Assembly: GCF_900290235.1 (NCBI RefSeq)
Contig: NZ_OLMK01000098.1
Coordinates: 1-57,218, forward strand
Source of the DNA: Streptomyces sp. MA5143a
GTDB taxonomy: Bacteria; Actinomycetota; Actinomycetes; Streptomycetales; Streptomycetaceae
Direction: 5' to 3'
Length of the DNA stretch: 57,218 bases
The notes under the pieces were generated by a model. The model saw nothing but the letters and a program-made list of their open reading frames with translations. It did no database searches and was not told the DNA's origin. Position numbers and translations under genes: made by a program. This document shows, piece by piece, positions 1-8,609 of this stretch. Positions within the stretch are counted from its first letter, which is position 1, and the number at the start of each line of letters is the position of its first letter.

Positions 1-62
1 ACTCAGCCGCAGTCATCCAGCGGCCGTAACCCGCCCGCGCCCGCTCCGCGAAGCCCTCGCGC

Positions 63-350
63 TCAGTGTCGGTGCATGCGGTTCGCGATGGCGTGGCCCA
101 CGAACAGGTAGACCACGGCGGCGAGCCCGTACCCCGCGACGACCCGCGCCCACTGCTCGTCGAAGGTGAACAGGTCGTGGGACCAGCCGGCGAGCCAGCG
201 GGCCGCGTCATGGACGAACTGCACGAAGTCGTTCGCGCCGTTCGCACCGAGCAGATACATCAGGATCCACAGGGCCAGAATGAAGGCCATCACGTCCGCG
301 ACGATCGCGATGACCCGGCCCGCCTGGTTGGAGCCGCTATATCGAGACAT
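63..350 (-). CDS. small two-helix membrane protein, unknown function
   Basis: Encodes 95 residues. Two hydrophobic stretches are visible, about residues 12-35 (AIVADVMAFILALWILMYLL) and 68-88 (ARVVAGYGLAAVVYLFVGHA), so it is probably an inner membrane protein with two helices joined by an aromatic loop (DAARWLAGWSHDLF). The ATG at 350 was chosen because the protein begins there as a coherent membrane protein; the frame stays open further upstream but that part is the antisense shadow of the neighbouring oxidoreductase. No clear ribosome site is seen. It lies 35 bases downstream of the F420-type oxidoreductase gene on the same strand and may be its last cistron. Small proteins of this kind are common in Streptomyces; I recognise no function. 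Confidence 0.7.
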   Translation of the reverse strand: MSRYSGSNQAGRVIAIVADVMAFILALWILMYLLGANGANDFVQFVHDAARWLAGWSHDLFTFDEQWARVVAGYGLAAVVYLFVGHAIANRMHRH

Positions 351-385
351 GCTTGACGGGTTGCCGCTCACTCGTGGCTGAAACC

Positions 386-1396
386 CTAGGAGTTCAGCTC
401 GGCGAGCACCCGCAGCGTCGGCCGGTCCGGTGACACGACGAGCAGATCCGTCACCGGCCCCTTCCGCCACACCTCCAGCCGCTCGGCGATCCGCTCCCTC
501 GGCCCCACCAGCGAGATCTCGTCGGCGAACGCGTCCGGCACCGCGGCCACGGCCTCCTCGCGACGGCCGTCGAGGAACAACGCCTGGATCCGCCGGGCCT
601 CTTCCTCGTACCCCATGCGTGCCATGAGGTCGGCGTGGAAGTTGCGCTTCGCGTGCCCCATCCCGCCGATGTAGAAGCCGAGCATGATCTTCACGGGCAG
701 CAGCCCCTCGGCGACGTCGTCGCAGAGCTGCGCCCGAGCCATGGGAGCGACGAGGAACCCCTCGCGCGGCTCGCCCAACGACGCCTCGTACACGTCCGTC
801 CGCGTCGGCGACCAGTACAACGGCAGCCAGCCGTCCGCGATCCGCGTGGTCTGCGCGATGTTCCTCGGCCCCTCGGCGCCCAGCAGGACGGGCAGATCGG
901 ACCGGAGGGGATGGGTGATGGACTTCAGCGGCTTGCCCACGCCACTGCCGTCCGGACCGCGGTACGGCACCGCGTGGAAGCTCCCGTCCAGTTCGACCGG
1001 GGCCTCCCGCCGCAGCACTTGCCGTACGACGTCGACGTACTCCCGCGTCGCGGTCAGCGGCGACCTCGGGAACGGCCGCCCGTACCAGCCCTCCACGACC
1101 TGCGGACCGGACAGCCCGAGCCCCAGGAGCATCCGCCCGCCGGAGAGATGGTCGAGGGTGAGCGCGTGCATGGCGGTGGTCGTCGGTGACCGCGCCGCCA
1201 TCTGCGCCACGGCCGTACCGAGCTTGATCCGCGACGTGTGCGCCGCGATCCAGGTGAGCGGCGTGAACGCGTCCGACCCCCACGACTCGGCGGTCCACAC
1301 CGAGTCGTACCCGAGCCGCTCCGCCTCCTGGACGAGCGGCACATGATCCGCGGACGGACCACGCCCCCAGTACCCCAGTGCCAGACCGAGCCGCAT
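386..1396 (-). CDS. LLM-class F420-dependent oxidoreductase
   Basis: Encodes 336 residues, normal length for a bacterial luciferase-like (TIM barrel) oxidoreductase of the F420 type. Family marks seen: N-terminal LGLALGYWG strand, VWTAESWGSDAFTPLTWIAA, the IKLGTAVAQMAARSPTTTAM strand-turn, the GRMLLGLGLSGPQVVEGWYG loop and a C-terminal LVVSPDRPTLRVLAEL. Such enzymes move hydride between coenzyme F420 (or FMN) and varied substrates; the substrate cannot be read from sequence. The ATG at 1396 follows GGAGG by about 6 bases. A 15-bp palindrome, CTGAC-N5-GTCAG, directly abuts the ribosome site, and the same palindrome lies in front of the MaoC gene at 10414, hinting at shared control. A strong hairpin (1445-1490) separates it from the gene upstream. 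Confidence 0.9.
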   Translation of the reverse strand: MRLGLALGYWGRGPSADHVPLVQEAERLGYDSVWTAESWGSDAFTPLTWIAAHTSRIKLGTAVAQMAARSPTTTAMHALTLDHLSGGRMLLGLGLSGPQVVEGWYGRPFPRSPLTATREYVDVVRQVLRREAPVELDGSFHAVPYRGPDGSGVGKPLKSITHPLRSDLPVLLGAEGPRNIAQTTRIADGWLPLYWSPTRTDVYEASLGEPREGFLVAPMARAQLCDDVAEGLLPVKIMLGFYIGGMGHAKRNFHADLMARMGYEEEARRIQALFLDGRREEAVAAVPDAFADEISLVGPRERIAERLEVWRKGPVTDLLVVSPDRPTLRVLAELNS

Positions 1397-1406
1397 ACGC
1401 CGCCTC

Positions 1407-1421
1407 CTGACGCTCCGTCAG
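1407..1421. promoter_or_regulatory. palindromic operator candidate CTGAC-N5-GTCAG
   Basis: Perfect 5-bp arms with a 5-bp spacer (CTGACGCTCCGTCAG), lying immediately upstream of the GGAGG site of the LLM oxidoreductase. The same architecture recurs at 10201-10215. Size and symmetry suit a TetR-family repressor site; this is inference. Its position would let a bound protein block elongation or initiation for the gene starting at 1396. Confidence 0.5.
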
Positions 1422-1444
1422 TTCCGCTGACCAGGAGGGCGACT

Positions 1445-1490
1445 GTACGACAACGGCCCCCCGCTCGGAAGAGCGAGGGGCCGGTCGTAC
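1445..1490 (-). terminator. strong hairpin terminator after the DUF5336-like gene
   Basis: Arms GTACGAC / GTCGTAC (7 bp), then CGGCCCC / GGGGCCG (7 bp) and GCTC / GAGC (4 bp) around a GGAA loop, with a two-base bulge and one small internal loop. It lies 21 bases beyond the stop of the gene at 1512-2348 (minus strand) and before the next minus-strand gene. There is no U-tract, usual for Streptomyces terminators. Confidence 0.75.
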
Positions 1491-1511
1491 GGCGAGGGTG
1501 CGGCGTCGCGC

Positions 1512-2348
1512 TCAGCCGCGCTGGATGCCGGTGGTGTCCTGGAGGACACCGCGGCGGCCGTCCTGGGTCTGGGCGACCAGGTTGGCGCCGCGCTGCTCGA
1601 CCGCCAGGTACCAGGTACCGGGGGCCAGTTCGGCGATCGTCGACTGCGAGCCGTCCTCGGCGAACAGGGGACGCGCGACGGGCACGGCGAACCAGAACGG
1701 GGAGAAGTCACCCGCGGGCGGCTGCGGAGCGGCCTGCGCCTGCTGCGGCTGCTGCGGCTGACCCCCACCGAACGGCGCGCCCGGCTGCCCCGGCTGGGGC
1801 TGGCTCGCACCGAACGGCGCCTGGGCACCGGCACCCGGGTAGCCGTAACCACCGGGAGGCTGGGCGCCGTAGGGCTGCGGGGCCGCCGGACGCGGGGCGC
1901 CGACGAGGGCGGCCTTGAGCGCGGGGACGAGGGGGGTGGCGAGGGCCGCGGCGGCCAGGAGCAAGGCTGCGATCAGGCCGAGGATGAGACCGGCCCCGGC
2001 GTCGGGCTCCGAACTCCCGAAGGCGCCGAAGAGCTCCTCAACTGCTCCCAGGGGGTCGATGATCGACCAGAACGAGGTCCACGCGGCGAAGATCGTCAGA
2101 CCCACTCCGAGCTGAGCCACGTCGAGACCGATGAGCTTGGGCGGCTGCGGCAGCGCACGGGAGATGACGATCAGCACCGCACCGATGATGCCGCCGACGT
2201 ACATGCTCATCACCAGGCCAAGGTTGTCCCAGGCGTTGGGGATGTCGTCTCCGGAGCCGTCGAACGTGTCGAGGAACGACGCGATGAACAGCAATACCGC
2301 TGCTCCGATCACGACGCCGTCGCCTCTGGTGAGGGAGCGGATATTCAC
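1512..2348 (-). CDS. DUF5336-like membrane protein with Pro/Gln-rich tail
   Basis: Encodes 278 residues. The N-terminal half holds four predicted helices (about residues 12-26, 45-65, 80-98 and 118-145), including GVVIGAAVLLFIASFLDTF and GLTIFAAWTSFWSIIDPLG. Residues 155-220 are low-complexity and rich in Pro, Gln, Gly and Ala (PQPYGAQPPGGYGYPGAG), followed by a folded-looking C-terminal segment (FWFAVPVARPLFAEDGSQST...GTWYLAVEQRG). The N-terminal pattern matches actinobacterial proteins assigned to DUF5336; that assignment is from memory of the family. The GTG at 2348 follows GAAGGA with good spacing. Function unknown; a cell-envelope role is a guess from the membrane anchor and proline-rich region. 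Confidence 0.8.
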   Translation of the reverse strand: MNIRSLTRGDGVVIGAAVLLFIASFLDTFDGSGDDIPNAWDNLGLVMSMYVGGIIGAVLIVISRALPQPPKLIGLDVAQLGVGLTIFAAWTSFWSIIDPLGAVEELFGAFGSSEPDAGAGLILGLIAALLLAAAALATPLVPALKAALVGAPRPAAPQPYGAQPPGGYGYPGAGAQAPFGASQPQPGQPGAPFGGGQPQQPQQAQAAPQPPAGDFSPFWFAVPVARPLFAEDGSQSTIAELAPGTWYLAVEQRGANLVAQTQDGRRGVLQDTTGIQRG

Positions 2349-2471
2349 TTCAGGTCCTTCGTCAGTCGTCTCGTCATCGGTGTGGAGGCGTCGCTGTTCA
2401 CCGTGGCGCCGTCAGGCTCTGGTGGGAAGCGCGGGGGTGGCCCCTCATCGTAGGGATGACCATATCGTCCA

Positions 2472-2493
2472 CCCGACGTAGGTGTACGTCGGG
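2472..2493 (-). terminator. hairpin after the amidase gene
   Basis: Perfect 8-bp arms CCCGACGT / ACGTCGGG with a 6-base loop, starting 28 bases past the stop of the minus-strand amidase gene. Likely its terminator; no U-tract. Confidence 0.5.
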
Positions 2494-2520
2494 ATTGCCA
2501 CGATGATCACGACCCTCCCC

Positions 2521-3528
2521 CTACCCGCGCAGGAAACTCACGATTCCCTCAGAGATCCCCCGCGCGGCCTTCTGCCGCCATGTGCCGGTGGTCAACAGTG
2601 CCGCGTCCTTGCTATCGCGCATATTGCCGCACTCGATGAACACCTTGGGAACCGTTGACAGATTGAGACCGCCCAGGTCCTGACGTGTGACGAGACCGGT
2701 ACCTCCGCCCACGTAGTTGGAGGGAGCGCTGCCCGTCTCGCGGACGAACTTGCCCGCGATGCGCTCCCCGAGGTCACGGGAGGGACCGACGATGGGCCGG
2801 GTGTCGGCGGCGCCCTCGTGGACCGCGCCCGGCAGGATGACGTGGAAGCCGCGGTTGCCGGCCGCCGAGCCGTCCGCGTGGATCGACACCACCGCGTCGG
2901 CCTCCGCCGCGTTGCCGATACGGGCCCGCTCGTCGATGCAGGGGCCCCACTCCCGGTTGCCGTCCTGCGTGAACTTCACGGTGGCGCCCTGCTGTTCGAG
3001 GAGCGCCCGGACCCGGCGCGACACGTCCAGCGTGAACTCGGCCTCCGTGTACCCGTCGTTGGTCGACGTCCCCGTGGTGTCGCACTCCTTCATCCCGGTG
3101 CCGATGTTCACCTTGCGGTTGATCTCGGCGGTGTGCCGGAAGTTCCCGGAGTTGTGGCCGGGGTCGATGACGACGACCTTGCCCTTCAGGGGGCCGTCGG
3201 CGGCGGCACCGGAGGAGGCCGTAGGGCTCGCCTTCTCGCCGTCGTCCCCCTTCTTCCCGCCCTTGCCCTCGCCGTCCTCGGAGGCGGTCGGCTCGGTTGA
3301 GGGCGTCGGCGACGCCGGGGGAGCGGTTCTCGGCTGGTTGCGCGCGGCCGCCCGGTTCGACCCGTCGTCCCCGCCGCCGGGGTCGCCGACGGCCTGCCAC
3401 ACCCCCCAACCGGCCACCGACCCCACCACGACGGCGGCGACGGCCACGGTCAGCGGGCGGCGGAGAGGCGAACGGCGGGGCTGGGGCGGCTCGAAGTCCG
3501 GTCCTACGTACGACACGCCTGCCACCAT
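2521..3528 (-). CDS. N-acetylmuramoyl-L-alanine amidase (Amidase_3), membrane anchored
   Basis: Encodes 335 residues. After a cytoplasmic Pro/Arg start there is one membrane segment (about residues 22-42, TVAVAAVVVGSVAGWGVWQA), then a Ser/Pro/Asp/Lys-rich linker to about 105, then the zinc amidase domain. Zinc and catalytic residues expected for Amidase_3 are present: His in VVIDPGHNSGN, Glu in DGYTEAEFTLDV, His in VSIHADGS and the terminal catalytic Glu in KVFIECGNMRD. It should cleave the bond between N-acetylmuramate and the stem-peptide L-alanine outside the membrane. The ATG at 3528 gives the natural start; the much longer open frame upstream is antisense to the TerD-fusion gene and is not coding. 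Transcribed divergently from the gene at 3751. Confidence 0.9.
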   Translation of the reverse strand: MVAGVSYVGPDFEPPQPRRSPLRRPLTVAVAAVVVGSVAGWGVWQAVGDPGGGDDGSNRAAARNQPRTAPPASPTPSTEPTASEDGEGKGGKKGDDGEKASPTASSGAAADGPLKGKVVVIDPGHNSGNFRHTAEINRKVNIGTGMKECDTTGTSTNDGYTEAEFTLDVSRRVRALLEQQGATVKFTQDGNREWGPCIDERARIGNAAEADAVVSIHADGSAAGNRGFHVILPGAVHEGAADTRPIVGPSRDLGERIAGKFVRETGSAPSNYVGGGTGLVTRQDLGGLNLSTVPKVFIECGNMRDSKDAALLTTGTWRQKAARGISEGIVSFLRG

Positions 3529-3750
3529 ACGGGGCGGGCCGGCGCCGGCGGCTTCACGACGCCGTACCGCCACGCCTCGCGCCCTCCCGCCGCCCCCCTT
3601 TCCCCCGTGCGGGGGCGCGGCCCCGAGACAGGGCGTGACCAGCGGATGGGCGGACGCCCGGTCGCACGGTAGAGTCGGCCAATTACTGCTTGTCGTGGGG
3701 CAGGGCTCGGCCGGGCGGTGGCAGGGCCCTGGGGGGAGGGCCTGCAAGGG

Positions 3751-5868
3751 ATGAGTCGTCGCTCCAACGGGTTGGTCGGGGTCTGGGCCGAGGCACAGCG
3801 CCAGCAACAGCGTCAGCTGGAGGCGCGAGCCAGGCAGCAACGGGAGTACGAGCGCCAGCAGCGCGCGTACCAGCGGGAGGTGGCCCGCAGCCACCGCGAG
3901 CAGCAGCAGGCGTACCGGCAGCAGCGTGAGGCGGAGGCCCGGCGGCGTACCGAGGAACTGGACGCGCAGGTCGCCGCCCTCCAGGGACTGCTGGCCGCCG
4001 GCTGCCGGGCCCCGGCGTTCCGCGCCGCCTCCCTCACCCGCTCCGAGCGGCTGGAGCCCTTCGCGCCCGGCGCGCTCGCCCAGCCGGTACCCATGCCGGA
4101 CCCCGGCCAGTACCAGGCCCAGGGCGGCTGGACCGCCGCCCGGCGGGCCCAGGCGCAGGCCGAGGCAAGGGCCCGCTTCGAGCAGGACTGGCACGCGGCA
4201 CAGGCGGCGGAGGCGCAGCGGCAGCGGCAACTCGACCAGTACCAGCGGCAGTACCAGCAGTGGGCCGACGGGCAACTGGCCGACATCCGGCGCCACAACG
4301 CGGGCGTCGCCGAGATGACGACGGCCCTGCGCGCCGGCAGCGACCCGGAGGCCGCCGTCGAGTACTTCTCCGCCGCGCTCTACGCCTCCGCCGCCTGGCC
4401 CGAGGGCTTCCCCCGCCAGGTCTCCGCCGCGTACGACGCGGCCGCCCGCGAACTCGTCCTCGACTGGGAACTGCCCCGCTTCGACGTCGTCCCCGAGGCG
4501 AAGTCCGTGCGCTACCAGTCCGGCGTCGACCAGGACAAGGAGACGGCCCGGCCCGTCACCCAGCGGCGCGCCCTCTACCGGGACGTCCTCGCCCAGTGTG
4601 TCCTGCTCGTGCTGCACGACCTCTTCGCGGCCGACGAGTTCGGCGCCCTGGAGGCGGTCACGCTGAACGGGTTCGTCGACGACCACGACCCGGCGACCGG
4701 CCGACGCGCGCAGATCGTCCTCGCGAGCGTCATGGCGCCGCGCGCGGTGTTCACCGGCCTGAACCTGGAGCAGGTCAGCGCCGTCGACTGCCTGCTCGAC
4801 GGGCTGCGCGGCCAGCTGTCCGCCAAGCCCGACCAGCGCACCGCCGTACGGCCCGGCCGTCGGCCCGCCGACGTCGGCAACGGTGTCGTCACCCACGGCG
4901 GCGACGAGGAGCCCGACCTGCTGGAGATGGACCCCGTCGCCTTCGAGGCGTTGGTCGCCGAACTCTTCCAGGCCATGGGGATGCAGGCGGTCACCACCCA
5001 GCGTTCCAACGACGGCGGGGTGGACGTCGACGCCCTCGACCCGGCGCCGATCCGCGGCGGCAAGATCGTCGTGCAGGTCAAGCGGTACCGCAACACCGTC
5101 CCGCCGACGGCCGTCCGGGACCTCTACGGCACCGTCCAGCACGCGGGCGCCAACAAGGGCGTCCTCGTGACGACGTCCAAGTTCGGACCCGGCTCGCACA
5201 CCTTCGCCAACGGAAAGCCGCTCGAACTCGTCTCCGGCAGCGAACTCGTCGACCTGCTGCACCGGCACGGGCTGCGCGGCCGCCTGGGCACGGGCGGCGG
5301 GCGCGCCGTCCCCGCCCAGCGGACGGCACCCGACCCCCGCCAGGCACTGGCCACGGCCCCGGACTCGCCGCCGGGCGACGCCGACGACCACAGCGTGCTG
5401 GGCATGGGCTGGAGCGGCACCGTCGCCCTGGACGTGTGCGCGCTCGTCTGCCACGGCAACCGGGTGCTCAGCGACGACCACTTCGTCTTCTACAACAACC
5501 TGCGCACCCCCGACGGCACGGTTCGCGCGCTTCCCCCGGCGGCACCGGACAAGGCCGCGATCCGGGTCTCCTTCGACGCGCTGCCCGCCGAGGCCGACCG
5601 GCTCGTCCTCGTGGCGGCGATCGACCCGGCCGTCAACCCCGAGGCCGACCTGTCCGGTTTCACCGACGCCTGCATCCGGCTCCTGGACCCGTCGCGCACC
5701 GAACAGGGCCGCCTCGACGTCTCCGACGGCCGCCCCGGCGAGACCGCCCTGGTCCTCGGCTCCTTCCGCCGCCGTACCAACGGAGACTGGGACTTCGTCC
5801 TCGGCGGCAAGGGTTACCGCGGGGGCCTGGAGGAACTGGTCCAGGACTACGGGATAGAGGTGGCGTAG
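3751..5868 (+). CDS. coiled-coil / Mrr-like restriction endonuclease / TerD fusion protein
   Basis: Encodes 705 residues in three parts. Residues 1-190 are Gln/Arg/Glu/Ala-rich and predicted coiled coil (QRQQQRQLEARARQQREYE). Residues about 390-510 form a PD-(D/E)XK nuclease of the Mrr type: FEALVAELFQAMGMQ helix, NDGGVDVDA (Asp ligand) and IVVQVKRYRN (Q-x-K). Residues about 547-705 form a TerD (calcium-binding, tellurite/stress) domain with VLSDDHFVFYNN and the LVLVAAIDP strand. TerD proteins belong to membrane-linked stress complexes; a tethered nuclease would suit phage or DNA-damage defence, which is inference. The ATG at 3751 was chosen over 3718 because GGGGAGGG lies 10-17 bases upstream. 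The 222-bp divergent gap to the amidase must hold its promoter. No other ter gene lies nearby. Confidence 0.88.
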   Translation: MSRRSNGLVGVWAEAQRQQQRQLEARARQQREYERQQRAYQREVARSHREQQQAYRQQREAEARRRTEELDAQVAALQGLLAAGCRAPAFRAASLTRSERLEPFAPGALAQPVPMPDPGQYQAQGGWTAARRAQAQAEARARFEQDWHAAQAAEAQRQRQLDQYQRQYQQWADGQLADIRRHNAGVAEMTTALRAGSDPEAAVEYFSAALYASAAWPEGFPRQVSAAYDAAARELVLDWELPRFDVVPEAKSVRYQSGVDQDKETARPVTQRRALYRDVLAQCVLLVLHDLFAADEFGALEAVTLNGFVDDHDPATGRRAQIVLASVMAPRAVFTGLNLEQVSAVDCLLDGLRGQLSAKPDQRTAVRPGRRPADVGNGVVTHGGDEEPDLLEMDPVAFEALVAELFQAMGMQAVTTQRSNDGGVDVDALDPAPIRGGKIVVQVKRYRNTVPPTAVRDLYGTVQHAGANKGVLVTTSKFGPGSHTFANGKPLELVSGSELVDLLHRHGLRGRLGTGGGRAVPAQRTAPDPRQALATAPDSPPGDADDHSVLGMGWSGTVALDVCALVCHGNRVLSDDHFVFYNNLRTPDGTVRALPPAAPDKAAIRVSFDALPAEADRLVLVAAIDPAVNPEADLSGFTDACIRLLDPSRTEQGRLDVSDGRPGETALVLGSFRRRTNGDWDFVLGGKGYRGGLEELVQDYGIEVA

Positions 5869-6080
5869 GCGTAGGCGTAGGCGACGGGGGCGGGGCCGGC
5901 GCGGGGTGCCGGTGCCGGTGCCGACGCGGGACGCTGTGCCGGGTGCCGGGCTCGCGGGGCGCGGCAGGCGCGGGCAGGGCTGAACGGTGCTGTGCGAGCG
6001 ACGCGGGTCCGCGCCGGTTCGCGGGGTGGCGCGGACGTTGCCGACGGCCAGCCGGTGCCGGGGGCGGCGCGCGTAGGCCG

Positions 6081-6731
6081 TCAGATGCCGGCGGCCACGC
6101 GGCGCAGCACCCGCAGTGAGTCCGTCGCCGAGACCTCCGTGAAGGCGCCGGAGGCGAGGGCGCGCAGGTAGACGCGGTACGGGGCCTGGCCGGTGAACTC
6201 GTCGACCGGGTCGGGGAACACGTCGTGGATGACGAGCAGGCCGCCCTCGGCGACATGCGGGGCCCAGCCCTCGTAGTCGGCGGTGGCGTGCTCGTCGGTG
6301 TGGCCGCCGTCGACGAAGACGAGACCGAGGGGGGAGTTCCAGACCTTCGCCACCTGCGGGGACCGGCCCACCAGGGCGATCACATGCTCCTCCAGACCCG
6401 CCCGGTGCAGGGTGCGGCGGAACGTGGGCAGCGTGTCCATCAGCCCGATCTCGGGGTCGACGGTCTCCGGGTCGTGGTACTCCCAGCCCGGCTGCTGCTC
6501 CTCGCTGCCCCGGTGGTGGTCGACCGTGATCGCCGTGACGCCCGCCTCGCGCGCCGCGTCCGCGAGGAGGATCGTCGAGCGGCCGCAGTACGTGCCGACC
6601 TCCAGCAGCGGGAGCCCCAGGCGCCCCGCCTCCACGGCCGCCGCGTACAGGGCCAGCCCCTCGCCCACGGGCATGAACCCCTTGGCCGACTCGAACGCGG
6701 CGAGGATCTCCGGCTTGGGGGCCGCGGGCAT
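6081..6731 (-). CDS. class I SAM-dependent methyltransferase (Methyltransf_24 type)
   Basis: Encodes 216 residues from the ATG at 6731. Rossmann features: LPLLEVGTYCGRSTILLADAA (motif I), ITVDHHRGSEEQQPG (acidic end of strand 2), LGLVFVDGGHTDEHATADYE (motif of the Methyltransf_24/CmcI-like group) and GGLLVIHDVFPDP. The substrate cannot be told; relatives act on small molecules or sugars. A longer frame to 6809 exists, but MPAAPKPEILAAFES looks like the true N-terminus. It stands alone, with about 210 bases of GC-rich, imperfectly repetitive DNA (runs of GGTGCC and GTAGGC) between it and the TerD-fusion stop and no gene seen there. Confidence 0.85.
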   Translation of the reverse strand: MPAAPKPEILAAFESAKGFMPVGEGLALYAAAVEAGRLGLPLLEVGTYCGRSTILLADAAREAGVTAITVDHHRGSEEQQPGWEYHDPETVDPEIGLMDTLPTFRRTLHRAGLEEHVIALVGRSPQVAKVWNSPLGLVFVDGGHTDEHATADYEGWAPHVAEGGLLVIHDVFPDPVDEFTGQAPYRVYLRALASGAFTEVSATDSLRVLRRVAAGI

Positions 6732-6857
6732 GGGGTCCTCCGTGGTGGCGTAGACGGGTGCGGGTGTCGTACGGGCGTTGCGGGGCCGTACGCACCGGGG
6801 GCGCCCCATGCTGCCATGCGGCCCGTCGGCGGTGTCAGGACACCCGGCGGCTCGGCG

Positions 6858-8345
6858 TCAGGACACCCGCTCGACCGAGCGTTCGACGGTCGCCTTGTCG
6901 TCCGCGCTGCTCGCGAGGAGGGTCGGGCCGTTCGCGGGACGGCGGCCGGGGAGGAACACGGCGAGGAGGATGCCGACGGCGACCGCGGCGGTGGCGATCA
7001 GGAACGAGACCCGGAAGCCGTGCATGGTGGGGATCGCGACCCCGCCGACGTGGTGCGCGGTGTTGGCGAGCACCATCCCGATGACGGCGCTGGACACGGA
7101 CGTGCCGATGGAGCGCATGAGGGTGTTGAGGCCGTTCGCGGCGCCCGTCTCGGACGGGTCGACGGCGCCGACGATCAGTGCGGGCAGCGAGGAGTAGGCG
7201 AGGCCGATGCCCGTGCCGAGGACCACCGACACCACCACGGTCTGCCAGGCGGCGCTCATCAGGCCGAGGCCCGCGCCGTAGCCGACCGCGATGATCAGCA
7301 GACCGAGGATGAGGGTGCTCTTGGGGCCGTACTTGGCGGACAGCCGGGCGTAGACGGGCGCGGTGAACATCATCGTCAGGCCGAGCGGCGCCACGCACAG
7401 GCCCGCGACGACCATCGACTGGCCGAGGCCGTAGCCGGTGGCGGTGGGCAACTGGAGGAGCTGCGGCAGGACGAGGGAGACGACGTAGAAGGAGACGCCG
7501 ACCATGATCGAGGCGAGGTTGGTGAGGAGCACCTCGCGGCGGGCGGTCGTGCGCAGGTCCACCAGGGGCGCGGGGATGCGCAGCTCCAGGACGCCCCACA
7601 GCAGCAGCACCAGGGCCGACGCGGCGAACAGGCCGAGCGTGGTCACGGAGGTCCAGCCCCAGTCGCTGCCCTTGGTGATCGGCAGGAGGAAGAGGACCAG
7701 GCCGAGGGAGAGGCCGAGGGCGCCGAGGAGGTCGAAGGAGCCCTGCGCCCGTGTCTTCGTCTCGGGCACGGCGACGAGGGTGAGGACGATGGAGAGGACG
7801 CCGAGGCCGGCCGCGCCGAAGAAGAGGACGTGCCAGTCGGTGTTCTGGGCGACGGCCGCGGCCAGCGGCAGGGCGAGTCCGCCGCCGACGCCGATGGACG
7901 AGCTCATCAGGGCCATCGCGGAGCCGAGGCGTTCGCGGGGCAGCTCGTCCCGCATCAGGCCGATGCCCAGCGGGATCGCGCCCATGGCGAAGCCCTGGAG
8001 GGTGCGGCCCACGATCATCGGGATCAGGGCACTGGTGAAGCCGCTGATCAGCGCGCCGACCACCATCACGGCCAGGCTGGCGAGCAGCATGCGGCGCTTG
8101 CCGTAGAGGTCGCCGAGGCGGCCCATGATCGGGGTGGCCACCGCGCCCGAGAGGAGCGTGGAGGTCAGGACCCAGGTGGCGTTGCTGGGGGTGGTGTCGA
8201 GGAGCTGGGGGAGATCCTTGATCACCGGGACCAGCAGGGTCTGCATCACCGCGACCACGATGCCCGCGAAGGCCAGCACGGGGACGATCCCGCCGTTCGT
8301 TCTCGTGGCGGGTTCGTGGGCGACGGGTGTGTGCGGGTGCGTCAT
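6858..8345 (-). CDS. MFS drug:proton antiporter, DHA2 (EmrB/QacA) type
   Basis: Encodes 495 residues with about 14 hydrophobic segments. Seen: motif A-like GRLGDLYGKRRMLLASL between helices 2 and 3, the GRTLQGFAMGAIPLGIGLM helix, the motif C region SSSIGVGGGLALPLAAAVA, and ARLSAKYGPKSTLILGLL in the second half. This is the usual pattern of EmrB/QacA exporters that expel drugs or metabolites in exchange for protons. Start chosen at ATG 8345, preceded by GGAGG (7-base spacing); an upstream extension to 8465 runs into promoter-like DNA. No adjacent TetR or MarR regulator is present, so its control is not evident. Confidence 0.93.
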   Translation of the reverse strand: MTHPHTPVAHEPATRTNGGIVPVLAFAGIVVAVMQTLLVPVIKDLPQLLDTTPSNATWVLTSTLLSGAVATPIMGRLGDLYGKRRMLLASLAVMVVGALISGFTSALIPMIVGRTLQGFAMGAIPLGIGLMRDELPRERLGSAMALMSSSIGVGGGLALPLAAAVAQNTDWHVLFFGAAGLGVLSIVLTLVAVPETKTRAQGSFDLLGALGLSLGLVLFLLPITKGSDWGWTSVTTLGLFAASALVLLLWGVLELRIPAPLVDLRTTARREVLLTNLASIMVGVSFYVVSLVLPQLLQLPTATGYGLGQSMVVAGLCVAPLGLTMMFTAPVYARLSAKYGPKSTLILGLLIIAVGYGAGLGLMSAAWQTVVVSVVLGTGIGLAYSSLPALIVGAVDPSETGAANGLNTLMRSIGTSVSSAVIGMVLANTAHHVGGVAIPTMHGFRVSFLIATAAVAVGILLAVFLPGRRPANGPTLLASSADDKATVERSVERVS

Positions 8346-8609
8346 TGAGGGGGGCCTCCTGGCCGGACGAAGGTGCGTGACAGGCCAACCTCGTCGACCA
8401 GGGCAACTATTCCGATGGTTCGAGTGGCTAATGAATTCTTGACCAGACCATGGGAATGTGATCATCCGTCAGGTTTCGGGACGCCGCCGACCTGCCGCCG
8501 CACGGGCCCAGCGCACACACGGACCCGGCGAAGCCGTCCGAAGTTCTCCGCCGGACGAGGCAACGGATCCGGGCCCTCGTGGACTGTTAAAGACATCTAG
8601 GAGGTGCTC

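Noticed and set aside
3..62. Short minus-strand frame leaving the window (EGFAERARAGYGRWMTAAE)
   Set aside because: Reads like protein but no start codon can be placed and it is too short to assign; may be the start of a gene outside the window.
3635..3675. GTGACC and TAGAGT as a promoter for the TerD-fusion gene
   Set aside because: Spacing of 29 bp is far too long, though TAGAGT alone could be a -10.
2521..6795. Open minus-strand frame of 1424 codons
   Set aside because: Only the last 335 codons (amidase) read as protein; the rest is antisense to the TerD-fusion gene, a usual effect of very high GC.
8437..8466. TTGACC as -35 of a promoter for the SigE-like gene
   Set aside because: No acceptable -10 at 16-19 bp downstream.
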